DNA from: UBA525 sp964589765
Lineage (GTDB): Archaea > Nanobdellota > Nanobdellia > Woesearchaeales > UBA525
Assembly (NCBI GenBank): GCA_964589765.1
Contig: CAZPUM010000002.1
Location: 1-64,000 of the forward strand
Reading direction: 5' to 3'
DNA: 64,000 nucleotides
The position numbers and the translations under genes were made by a program. This document shows, piece after piece, positions 16,018-24,078 of the stretch. How positions within the stretch are numbered: position 1 is the first letter of the stretch; every line of letters begins with the position of its first letter. The notes under the pieces were generated by a model that was not told the DNA's origin, did no database searches, and saw nothing but the letters and a program-made list of their open reading frames with translations.

Positions 16018-16675
16018 CTTCTGATGGAACCAAGTGCCTGAATTTGCCCTGTTGAACATTCAGTTTCAAATCTCCTAACTGAACTCTCTTCAGCCCCCGC
16101 ACCCAGTAACCCAGCTGTTTGAAAATTCGCTTTACTTCCTTATGCATCCCTGTGTGTACTGTTATCTGAACATTTCTTCCGCCAAGAGGCTTAATTGTGG
16201 CTCGAATTTTTTTACCATCAAGTTCAACACCGTCCTTAACAGAACCCATGGATTCAAATTTCCTGTCTAAAATCACCTCGTAGGTTCTGGGAATCTCATA
16301 CCTGGGGTGCATAACCTTGTTGGCGAAAACACCGTCGTTGGTCATCAGCAACAGTCCAGTTGTGTCTTTATCCAATCTACCCACGGGAAAAAGTCTTTGC
16401 TGAATAGGAATTAAGTCAACAACAGTTGTGTTTCCCCACTTATCAGAAACTGTTGCCACAACCCCTGCGGGTTTGTTCAACATAATATAGATCTTTTTGG
16501 CAAGTTTCAGTGGCTCGCCGTCGACCAAAACCTCATCTTCAGATAGGTCTGCGGTTTGGCCGATTTTTGCTTTTTTGCCATTATACAGAACTCTTCCATT
16601 CTCTATCAGCTCTTCAGCACGACGCCTACTACATATCCCCGCGTCTGCTATCAACTTCTGTATGCGGACTGCCAT
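16001..16675 (-). CDS. RsuA/RluB-family pseudouridine synthase
   Basis: 224 residues, matching the usual length. An N-terminal S4 RNA-binding domain (about 1-60: RIQKLIADAGICSRRRAEEL) is followed by the synthase domain with MLNKPAGVV and the catalytic loop GRLDKDTTGLLLMTNDG, whose Asp attacks the uridine. Later come YEVILD and HTGMHKEVKRIF. Members modify rRNA. The family is mainly bacterial and only patchy in archaea, so transfer from bacteria is possible. GTTAAATATTA about 25 bases upstream of the ATG is a likely TATA box, giving a leaderless start. Confidence 0.88.
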   Translation of the reverse strand: MAVRIQKLIADAGICSRRRAEELIENGRVLYNGKKAKIGQTADLSEDEVLVDGEPLKLAKKIYIMLNKPAGVVATVSDKWGNTTVVDLIPIQQRLFPVGRLDKDTTGLLLMTNDGVFANKVMHPRYEIPRTYEVILDRKFESMGSVKDGVELDGKKIRATIKPLGGRNVQITVHTGMHKEVKRIFKQLGYWVRGLKRVQLGDLKLNVQQGKFRHLVPSEVKKFL

Positions 16676-16699
16676 GAGTATGAGAAAAAGTCTTAATAT

Positions 16700-18832
16700 T
16701 TAACACTGATTGAAAGACATTACAACAAGCTGTATTATCTTTCCGTTGTACTCAACAAGCCTGGTCTGAGTAATCAAATCTTCCGCACAGCTCTCAATCT
16801 CCAACTCAGTTTCCACCGTTTCAGCTAGAATCGGGTTCCCTGAACAACACTCTACTTTGTGCGTCGAGTTTAGATTAAAAACAGTTCCCGCATCAGCATC
16901 GTCACAAATTCTTATGACTTCTAACTGGTGTTCCGGTCTGAAACCATCAAGAGTACAACCATTCACACCAAGACATGTATCATAATTACAGACTCCATAA
17001 ATACTACATGTTGGTGTGCACTCTTCAGGACTGAGCTCGAAATTCTGGACATATGGGTCTGTGGACTCTGTAAGAACAATGTTTTCGTGAGTTTGAGGCA
17101 GATACATTGAGTGGTCTGCTATTGCTGATATGCTTCCTACGTGGATATCATTAATTCTATATTGTCCGAACGTGTCTGATGAATCAGTTTTTCCAAAGAA
17201 TAATTCACGTACGGTCGCAGATTGTATTGGCTGTCCTGTAACAATATCTGTAACTCGCCCCTCCATTGAAACATAACAGTTTACACCAAGAGGGGCGTCC
17301 ATGGTTGACAAGTCAGAGTAAGACTGTGAAAGATTAATGTTACATTCAGGTCTGTACGCGCCATCAGCAGGAGTTGGACAAGTGAACCTCTGAACGGTTC
17401 CTGACCACTCTCTTTTTGTACAGTCTATACCGTTCAGTTCAGCTGACAAACTTCTCACGTTGCCAACATTAGCATCACAAAGTATATCCACTTCCGGATT
17501 GATTAAGCTACATTTGTTTGTCGTGACAGTGCTGATACCCTGAATATCCACCTTACATTCACTGTCACCTTTTGTATTACCTGAAACACCATCATAATCG
17601 ATTTCTAAATCACAGTCATTGTCTATAGCATCAGTACAGATTTCGGCAACGCCAGGGTTGATATTAGGGTCTGTGTCATCACAATCAGTTCTAGGCACAG
17701 GACATAGTGTTGGAGAACCTATTGCGGAATAACCGTCCCCGTCCTGGTCACATGGCACGCACTGGTCCACTATACAAACCTCACTTGGAGGACAGTTCCT
17801 GTCAACATAAGGGTCTCTACAACCCGATGACCAGTGGCAGTATCCACCAGTATAATCTCTAACTCTTGTGTCTGTTAGACAGTAATCATCGGAAGTTGAA
17901 CAAGATACCGCAGAACCAGGTTCACAGTTGCCTACGCCATCGCAGGCATCGGGAGAAGTACACAGGTTATTGTCTGTACAGTACGACCCCGACGGAGAGT
18001 AACCCGTCCATATCTCTGTACACCTCAGCTCCCAAGGGTCGTCATCCATAACACAGTTCTGAGCATCCATATTTCCTGTTCCACTGTATCCTTTCCCCTC
18101 CTCATCATAACAACCCGCGCCCACATTACACTGTGGCTGTCTGTCCACACAAAGAATTTCTTCATACAGGCTGTCAGTTATCGATGCAATACCTATCACA
18201 TAGTAAATATCACAGTTAAGCTGGTCTGAATCACACCCGCAGTTACCTAATTGACATGATTGTCTGTGATACTCTAGGCAGATGTGAGGATTATAAGACG
18301 TTTCACCGGGGCTCCCAAAATTATCCATGCTCCACTTATTTGCACAACCCCCGCAGTTTTCCTCGTCATCCAGATAATCCCATAGTTTGTCAGTAACCTC
18401 GCCATCACAACACTCATATCTTGATTGGTCAGTTATTGTATTGCCACAACTCCCGCAATTATCAGAATCGTAGAAGATGTCAGTACATACTCCCCCGCAA
18501 CAGTCTTCCCAGTTTTCACAATTATTGCCTGCAGAACCACAGTTGTTTCTGTCTGTTTGGAAGTCTGTACATCCATTGAGACCACAGTCAGGCCTATCTG
18601 AACTCCATCCACAACAAACTCCGGTTCCTCCAGTGTCGCAGTAAGGTCTCGCATCATTAACTGATGTACACGAATCTGATGTACAGGTAAGTCCTATACA
18701 CTGCGCTACACCATAATCTCCATCTGTTTTTCCATCACAAAAGTTTGGCCAGTCGGAACACACAGGGGGTTCGCTGAAAGCGGTCACTACAGGAATCACC
18801 AAAAGCACTGCTAAAAAGAGCACCCACCTCAT
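16700..18832 (-). CDS. Secreted Cys-rich protein with a MopE-like metal-binding motif and regulatory-like domain
   Basis: 710 residues. Signal peptide MRWVLFLAVLLVIPVVTA, then a very Cys-rich half in which segments such as NNCGSAGNNCENWEDCCGG repeat. At about 360-400 there is DQDGDGYSAIGSPTLC followed by DCDDTDPNINPG and EICTDAIDNDCD, matching the MopE-type repeat known from methanotroph copper-binding and many bacterial surface proteins. A carboxypeptidase-regulatory-like domain (EGRVTDIVTGQPIQSATV) lies at about 530-600, followed by another Cys-rich region. No C-terminal membrane helix. The ATG is about 25 bases from a TATA box shared with Rpp30. Confidence 0.78.
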   Translation of the reverse strand: MRWVLFLAVLLVIPVVTAFSEPPVCSDWPNFCDGKTDGDYGVAQCIGLTCTSDSCTSVNDARPYCDTGGTGVCCGWSSDRPDCGLNGCTDFQTDRNNCGSAGNNCENWEDCCGGVCTDIFYDSDNCGSCGNTITDQSRYECCDGEVTDKLWDYLDDEENCGGCANKWSMDNFGSPGETSYNPHICLEYHRQSCQLGNCGCDSDQLNCDIYYVIGIASITDSLYEEILCVDRQPQCNVGAGCYDEEGKGYSGTGNMDAQNCVMDDDPWELRCTEIWTGYSPSGSYCTDNNLCTSPDACDGVGNCEPGSAVSCSTSDDYCLTDTRVRDYTGGYCHWSSGCRDPYVDRNCPPSEVCIVDQCVPCDQDGDGYSAIGSPTLCPVPRTDCDDTDPNINPGVAEICTDAIDNDCDLEIDYDGVSGNTKGDSECKVDIQGISTVTTNKCSLINPEVDILCDANVGNVRSLSAELNGIDCTKREWSGTVQRFTCPTPADGAYRPECNINLSQSYSDLSTMDAPLGVNCYVSMEGRVTDIVTGQPIQSATVRELFFGKTDSSDTFGQYRINDIHVGSISAIADHSMYLPQTHENIVLTESTDPYVQNFELSPEECTPTCSIYGVCNYDTCLGVNGCTLDGFRPEHQLEVIRICDDADAGTVFNLNSTHKVECCSGNPILAETVETELEIESCAEDLITQTRLVEYNGKIIQLVVMSFNQC

Positions 18833-18852
18833 ACGATTAACTTGCCCGCCGT

Positions 18853-18864
18853 GATTTATATACT
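18853..18864. promoter_or_regulatory. Bidirectional TATA promoter between secreted protein and Rpp30 genes
   Basis: GATTTATATACT lies midway between the ATG at 18832 (minus) and the ATG at 18884 (plus), about 26 bases from each. Both starts therefore fit leaderless transcripts from one A/T-rich element. Confidence 0.55.
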
Positions 18865-18883
18865 TGCTGTTCTCTCCAAGAAC

Positions 18884-19438
18884 ATGTTTGATTTAGTGGT
18901 TCCAAACAACAACGAAAACCAGTTGGTTTTGATGGCTAAAAAACTCGGAATTAAAGAGTTACTTCTTATGTACAACCTAAGCGACCCTATGCTTAAACAA
19001 AGATACTCAGAGGCAAAAAAACTTGCTGATGAAAAAATTAACGTTGAACTTGCCATATTTGTGAATAGTCAACAAGAGGTTATCAAGGCCAAATCACTGA
19101 CAAAACACATAGTGGGAAGGGAGAGACTGTATGAAGATAAACGGGTTAAATATCTGATAGACTTTGAATCATCCAGAAAACCTGATTTCATCCACCATAG
19201 ACGAGGAGGATTAACCCAGGTTCATGTAAAGACTGCTGTAAGAACTGGAAAAACAATCCTAGTCAATGCCAATCCTTTAATCACCAACAAACTTCACCAA
19301 TCCGTACTATTAGGACGATTTCAACAGAACTCTGCTCTTTTCAAAAAGTACGGTGCGGACGTGAAAGTTGTTTCCGGAGCTACAAGATCTCTCGACATGC
19401 GCGCTCCAAAAGACCTTGATAACCTTCTCAAACTTTGA
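18884..19438 (+). CDS. rnp3: RNase P protein component 3 (Rpp30/Rpp1)
   Basis: 184 residues from ATG 18884. An earlier in-frame start (18842) would lie upstream of the shared TATA box and is rejected. The TIM-barrel-like fold of Rpp30 is suggested by MFDLVVPNNNEN, KKLGIKELLLMYN and a typical C-terminal GADVKVVSGATRSLDMRAPKDL, where archaeal Rpp30 proteins have a conserved SGA..  ..R.P.D segment. With the RNase P RNA and other protein subunits it removes 5' leaders from tRNA precursors. It overlaps the convergent TtuA-like gene by 11 bases. Confidence 0.85.
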   Translation: MFDLVVPNNNENQLVLMAKKLGIKELLLMYNLSDPMLKQRYSEAKKLADEKINVELAIFVNSQQEVIKAKSLTKHIVGRERLYEDKRVKYLIDFESSRKPDFIHHRRGGLTQVHVKTAVRTGKTILVNANPLITNKLHQSVLLGRFQQNSALFKKYGADVKVVSGATRSLDMRAPKDLDNLLKL

Positions 19439-20303
19439 GTTTCTCTAGAAACTGACATGACTTACAGAATCCCGAAGCACATGGCTCCCCGCAACCCTTA
19501 CAAGGTTCTAATTCTGTTTCAACTGCGGGGGGGAATTTGTCCTTCGTTCTGAGAAATGCGTCAAGCAAAGCGCGTCTAAACCCTGGATGTGACTGTTCGT
19601 AGTTGTTCAGAGCATCCCTGACTGTGTCGCGGTAGCTACCGCGGACATTTGGGCATTCCGTGAACTTGCCGACAAGGTTGTGAAGGAATGCGTATGTCAT
19701 TACTTCTTTCTCTGTGCAAAAATATAGGGGTTTAACCCGTTTGGTGAATCCTTTTGCACCGTAGCCTGAAACAGGCCCACTCCTTGGAATTACGTCTGTG
19801 TGACCTTTCAAAAGGTTCATCAGGAATGCCTGAGCCTCATCATCCATGTTATGCCCTGTCGCTATCACATCAAAATCTTTTGAGGCCTCGTTGAGCAAGT
19901 GTCGTCTAAAAGCTCCGCAGACATCGCAAGGCCTGAAGTCTTTCTTTTTCAAAATGTTATCGAGTGTGTCTCCGGCAAACTCTTCGTAAGACTTTATGAT
20001 TAAGGGAATATCATGTTCATTACAGACCTTCTTCAAATCTGCCAAAGAGAACTCTCTGTAACCCGCGATTCCTTCGTTAATAACGACCGCTGTGACTTTT
20101 TTGTACCATTTGTTCAGAAGAGTCAAAAGGGTAAGGCTGTCTTTTCCTCCAGAGGCAGCCACAAGAATATTATCTTCTGGGTTAATCATTCCAAATCTTT
20201 CTATTGTATCTCTTACTCTTGATTCAAACTCTTTTATGAAGTGCTCTTTACAGCGCGGTGGCTGGTTAATTATGGCATCATTATCACAGAGATGACACTT
20301 CAT
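19428..20303 (-). CDS. ttuA: TtuA/Ncs6-type tRNA 2-thiolation protein
   Basis: 291 residues. It begins with a zinc-finger-like MKCHLCDNDAIIN segment with a further Cys and His. The PP-loop ATPase motif AASGGKDSLTLL adenylates the target uridine. CDVCGAFRR and NMDDEAQAFLMNLLKG are typical of TtcA/TtuA/Ncs6, and a C-terminal Cys cluster (CKGCGEPCASGFCKSC) completes the second zinc site. The family thiolates tRNA uridines using sulfur from a ubiquitin-like carrier; the carrier encoded at 26880-27074 is the obvious candidate partner. CACTCTTAAGAGC about 25 bases upstream may be a weak TATA element. The 5' zinc finger begins at the first codon, supporting the start. Confidence 0.88.
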   Translation of the reverse strand: MKCHLCDNDAIINQPPRCKEHFIKEFESRVRDTIERFGMINPEDNILVAASGGKDSLTLLTLLNKWYKKVTAVVINEGIAGYREFSLADLKKVCNEHDIPLIIKSYEEFAGDTLDNILKKKDFRPCDVCGAFRRHLLNEASKDFDVIATGHNMDDEAQAFLMNLLKGHTDVIPRSGPVSGYGAKGFTKRVKPLYFCTEKEVMTYAFLHNLVGKFTECPNVRGSYRDTVRDALNNYEQSHPGFRRALLDAFLRTKDKFPPAVETELEPCKGCGEPCASGFCKSCQFLEKLKV

Positions 20304-20340
20304 ACTGCCCCCGGATTTACCTCGCTCTTAAGAGTGTTTC

Positions 20341-23300
20341 CTAAGGCATCTGATAAAGCGGTTGTTCATCAGGTAAGATAAAATCAACACAGTTCGAGTA
20401 CTCACAAAGGTTGTTGTTACAACTCATGATGCAGTTACCTACAAAGGGACAGTCAGACACTGTCTGACAGTAACCTGCCCCTGTAGAAGGCTCAGCAGGC
20501 ATGTAAGTCAAGCCGTAAGTCTTGATTGCGGCACAGTGTAACTTCTGTCCTGAGTAAATCCATGCAGGGGCTCTACACCGGACACCTTCCTCGTTACAGA
20601 TAGGCATCCTTTGCGCGCAAGCCTCATCATTGTTAGGATTGGGGTCAGGAACATTCGGGAAAACCCTAATATCAATCATAACAGGAACCTCGTACTCGCC
20701 CGGAGCATATTCTATCGTAACAGGCTTCTTACAAATATTGTATCCTTCCTGTCTTGTTAGAACAGTATATCCTGCAGGACAACTTCCTGCAGATGCAGTC
20801 AGGTCAATAAATGTAAGCTCCTCCGTTCCTGAGAGGTAGCTGACAATAGATTCGTCCTCGCAATAAATACATCTCCCTCCATCACAAGAGGTGGAGTAGA
20901 GTGTTTGAGGATTGATGAATTGCGGACTGGAAAGCTCTGAACATGTATTTGCGCCAGGATTTCCTGTCCAAATGCCTTGTGCGTTGTGCGTTATGGATGT
21001 CAAGTTGCCCTCGATGAGGTTTAGTCCGCCATCAACCCATTGCGCTATAAGTTCAAACCCGCTTGCTTCTACAACAGAGAAGTCTAGACAGGTTACCGTT
21101 CCATCAACTTTCGCACAGTATTCGGAACCAAATCTGCCCGCGTCTCCTGAAACAGCACCTGATATTGTATCGTTATCGTGTGCGAACAGCACGGTTGTTT
21201 CTCCTGTGTTCAGCATCTTGACAGCATAGTAAGGAGGCATGTTCTCGTTAGGGTTCAAGCCTTTTCCAACAGGCGTCTCCTCTGAAAGTATGGAACTATC
21301 TGTTCCTAAATCTGCAAAGGTTCCCAACCAAGTTACGACACCTGTGGAAGACCTGATGAATGTCATAGGAACAACAGGCGTTCTGTCACCAACCATTGCT
21401 TTCAGGGTTTCAAACTCGGCTGATGATGAGACTGTGTTATTTAGAGCCGTCCTTTGTTCATCGGTCAGACCAAATATTTCAGAAGGTATTGGTTGTGTCA
21501 CGTCGTCCCAAACGACGTCACCATCCTCTGGAGGGAATCCTGCAACTGTAAGGGCGTTACCAATAGGTGTTAATTGCCTTCCAGGCCCAAACACATCTCC
21601 TATATCATAAGAGGTTGTTTTTCCTAATGCCAAAGATAGCAAAAGGTGTGTGCCCTGACTTGGTAGGGAATCGGAACGGGTCTTAGCGCCAGCAGACGCT
21701 ACTGTGTATCCCTCGTAATAATCATCATTTGGAATCCCTGTGTATGGGTTTTCTGGAATTATCACTTCAAACTCTGTAATCTCGCTGTCGACTCCAGATA
21801 ATGCTGCTATGGCCCAGTATGCCTGTAGCCACTCTTCAGCAGCTTGTTGTATGTCTGTATGTCCTCTTGTCTTTGACTCAGCAAGTACTGACATTACGCT
21901 TGCAACAACTGAAGGGGAATATACAGGGCTCATAATATCAGTTCCCATAAAGTTACCTTCCCCTTTCTGAGCGTTAAAGTAATCTATCCACCACTGAACA
22001 TAATCCTCTCCTTCTTGAAGGTATACTGCTGCTCCGCAGATTACCGGAATGTTCTGTCGTGAGGATGCTAAAACAGAGGCTCCTGACGAACCCATAACAC
22101 CTTCCGCATCCATAAGAGCTGATGAAGACAAGGAGTTTCCTTGTAAGACATCCCATAGGTATCCGTTACATTTACAGTAGTATTCGCCCGCGCATCCATA
22201 AACATCTGGTAGAGGTGGGGGAGGGGTCCAGTCGTCGAGACAGAGACCTTCTTGGTATCCGCAGTCTGTTAAATCGTAAGTACACTCGTTTGCGTCGCCC
22301 ACCGCGAGACAGTCCGCGCTGTCTTCACTGAGAAAGCCCAACTCATCACAGGACTTAGGTTCACTGACACCCGGTTCACATTGCTCTGTGAGACCAAGAA
22401 TTCCGTTACCACAAGTGTCACCAGCAATTACAGAGCCTGAACCTGCACCTATGGTTACTCCTGATGTGAGCTGTCTCCAGAGCATCCAGTCCTTTGTATT
22501 TTGTCTATTCAGTTCGAGCATCATTACCTGTCCTTGGTCACTCAGAGTGTATATGTTGTCATCATCCTCTGGAACAAGCGAAGAAAAATCTGTTTTGAAT
22601 TGGTTGAACGCCAGCACGGCATTATCTCCGTACCAGGTTGCCGTGATTGTTTTATCCCCTTCCTTGGCCAAAAATGCGTGGTGGAACTTCTGCAAAGGAA
22701 GAGTTGTTCCAGGGTCTATAAGCCCTCCAACTTGGCCTGATGGTGGAAGACCGAAAAGACCTCTAAAGAAATCAACAACAGATTCGAGAACCGTTGTTTC
22801 AAGTCCATCTATGGGGTTCTGACTTACAAGTATGAAAGCGGCCTGAGATGCATCTATTGGGTCTAAATAACCGTATGTGTTGAAACCCGGAATCGGTTCT
22901 CCGTCCGAACCTTCATTACAGTCTGCAAACTCTGTTTCCAGAGAATTTAGTATGTTTCCGCAAGCATCAGGTCTGATTTCTGATGGGTCTATCTGAGCCG
23001 CAAACAAATCTGATTGGAATGTTGAAAAGGTCGATTGAAAAAATGTTTGCGTTGTTCCCGCCGTCCCAAAAATAATCTCGTCGTCATACCTTAGTACACA
23101 GTAAGGTTGGGAAGCATCCCCTGGAAAGATTGGTAAGACCTCTGAAGCAGGACCGCAGTCAAGCGAGTAATCATCTCCCTGAGGGAGCTGTGCCATGTTT
23201 GCGGCCAGAAAAGCAAGTCTTCCTTCAGGAGTGCCCAACTCTCCACCTAGGGGGTTTGAACCTGTACTTGCCTGGACATCTACGCTAATATCTGAATAAA

Positions 23301-23919
23301 CCCAACCTGCTGGCACGGGCTCGAGGTCTGAAAAAAACATAACCATGAACCCTTCTTTTGTTTGGTCAAGAGTATACTCATTTTCTGGGTTGCTGTTGAG
23401 GTCATTTTCAATGTTGACTACATTGTTTTCATCTGAATCATATATATCTAGTATGGATCTTGCAGGGTTTGTCTGCATAGAGACTCTTACAAAGTATGTT
23501 TCACCTTCCTCGGGCTCGAAATCTGCTGAAACAAGATTATCTGCTATACCTCTGGCTACAAATCTTTGTTTCATGGTATATTTGTTGTCAATGCTTCCTC
23601 CTGCTATGTTCATATGAGAACAAAGATTTCTAAGGCTAAACCCTCCAAAAGGTCCCTCTCCATCAGTTTCTCCTACTGTCATATTGAAAGATAGATTGAC
23701 GACACCATGTCCTGCGATATCTGAGGGGGTAGCAAGATACAAAGCGGATTCTGTTTCTCCAACTTCCCAAGGACCCTCATAGAAAATCAGGTTTCCTGGT
23801 TCGCCGTTACTGTCAGGAAAAAGCGTTCCAGCAGGAGGTTCCTGTTGAGTGTTTTCGGCGAACGCTGCCACTGATAAAACCAGGAATGCTATAAGAAAGT
23901 AAACGCCACCTCTCATCAT
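20341..23919 (-). CDS. Large secreted protein, 1192 residues
   Basis: A signal peptide (MMRGGVYFLIAFLVLSVAAFA) precedes a long ectodomain with no C-terminal membrane helix. The first 250 residues look like a lectin/jelly-roll sandwich (NLSFNMTVGETDGEGPFGGF). The middle has a Cys-rich repeat (CGNGILGLTEQCEPG) of the type seen in the 1289-residue protein. The C-terminal part is again Cys-rich (CIMSCNNNLCEYSNC). It ends LPDEQPLYQMP. The 590-800 region is helical (YWAIAALSGVD) with no recognised domain. The ATG is about 27 bases from a TATA box, so it is probably leaderless and transcribed divergently from the receptor gene at 24079. Confidence 0.75.
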   Translation of the reverse strand: MMRGGVYFLIAFLVLSVAAFAENTQQEPPAGTLFPDSNGEPGNLIFYEGPWEVGETESALYLATPSDIAGHGVVNLSFNMTVGETDGEGPFGGFSLRNLCSHMNIAGGSIDNKYTMKQRFVARGIADNLVSADFEPEEGETYFVRVSMQTNPARSILDIYDSDENNVVNIENDLNSNPENEYTLDQTKEGFMVMFFSDLEPVPAGWVYSDISVDVQASTGSNPLGGELGTPEGRLAFLAANMAQLPQGDDYSLDCGPASEVLPIFPGDASQPYCVLRYDDEIIFGTAGTTQTFFQSTFSTFQSDLFAAQIDPSEIRPDACGNILNSLETEFADCNEGSDGEPIPGFNTYGYLDPIDASQAAFILVSQNPIDGLETTVLESVVDFFRGLFGLPPSGQVGGLIDPGTTLPLQKFHHAFLAKEGDKTITATWYGDNAVLAFNQFKTDFSSLVPEDDDNIYTLSDQGQVMMLELNRQNTKDWMLWRQLTSGVTIGAGSGSVIAGDTCGNGILGLTEQCEPGVSEPKSCDELGFLSEDSADCLAVGDANECTYDLTDCGYQEGLCLDDWTPPPPLPDVYGCAGEYYCKCNGYLWDVLQGNSLSSSALMDAEGVMGSSGASVLASSRQNIPVICGAAVYLQEGEDYVQWWIDYFNAQKGEGNFMGTDIMSPVYSPSVVASVMSVLAESKTRGHTDIQQAAEEWLQAYWAIAALSGVDSEITEFEVIIPENPYTGIPNDDYYEGYTVASAGAKTRSDSLPSQGTHLLLSLALGKTTSYDIGDVFGPGRQLTPIGNALTVAGFPPEDGDVVWDDVTQPIPSEIFGLTDEQRTALNNTVSSSAEFETLKAMVGDRTPVVPMTFIRSSTGVVTWLGTFADLGTDSSILSEETPVGKGLNPNENMPPYYAVKMLNTGETTVLFAHDNDTISGAVSGDAGRFGSEYCAKVDGTVTCLDFSVVEASGFELIAQWVDGGLNLIEGNLTSITHNAQGIWTGNPGANTCSELSSPQFINPQTLYSTSCDGGRCIYCEDESIVSYLSGTEELTFIDLTASAGSCPAGYTVLTRQEGYNICKKPVTIEYAPGEYEVPVMIDIRVFPNVPDPNPNNDEACAQRMPICNEEGVRCRAPAWIYSGQKLHCAAIKTYGLTYMPAEPSTGAGYCQTVSDCPFVGNCIMSCNNNLCEYSNCVDFILPDEQPLYQMP

Positions 23920-23940
23920 ATCTGTTTTCTCGAGCGGAGA

Positions 23941-23953
23941 CGTTTAAATATAT
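23941..23953 (-). promoter_or_regulatory. TATA promoter for the 1192-residue secreted protein
   Basis: The complement reads ATATATTTAAACG, centred about 27 bases before the start codon at 23919. CGCTCGAGAAAAC lies between box and start, a variant of the CTCGA element seen at other surface-gene promoters here. Confidence 0.55.
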
Positions 23954-24039
23954 TTCTAGGTGGGCGACCTAATACTGCCGATTGCTTTAGTTTCACCAAT
24001 TTATGGAAAAAAGCTACATACACTATATAGCAAATTCAT

Positions 24040-24077
24040 AAAACTATATATCCTTTAGACTCGATAAAGAGGTGAGG
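24040..24077 (+). promoter_or_regulatory. Archaeal-type promoter and ribosome site for the TonB-dependent receptor
   Basis: AACTATATATCC (24041-24052) is a TATA box, followed by ACTCGATAA (24059-24067) and GAGGTGAGG (24070-24078) directly before the ATG at 24079. The ACTCGA word matches the element downstream of TATA boxes at 2140-2151 and 14397-14404 (complement). This suggests the receptor gene is expressed by the host's own machinery. Confidence 0.5.
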
Positions 24078-24078
24078 T

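Noticed and set aside
18842..18883. Upstream start for Rpp30
   Set aside because: It precedes the shared TATA element; the ATG at 18884 gives normal length and leaderless spacing.
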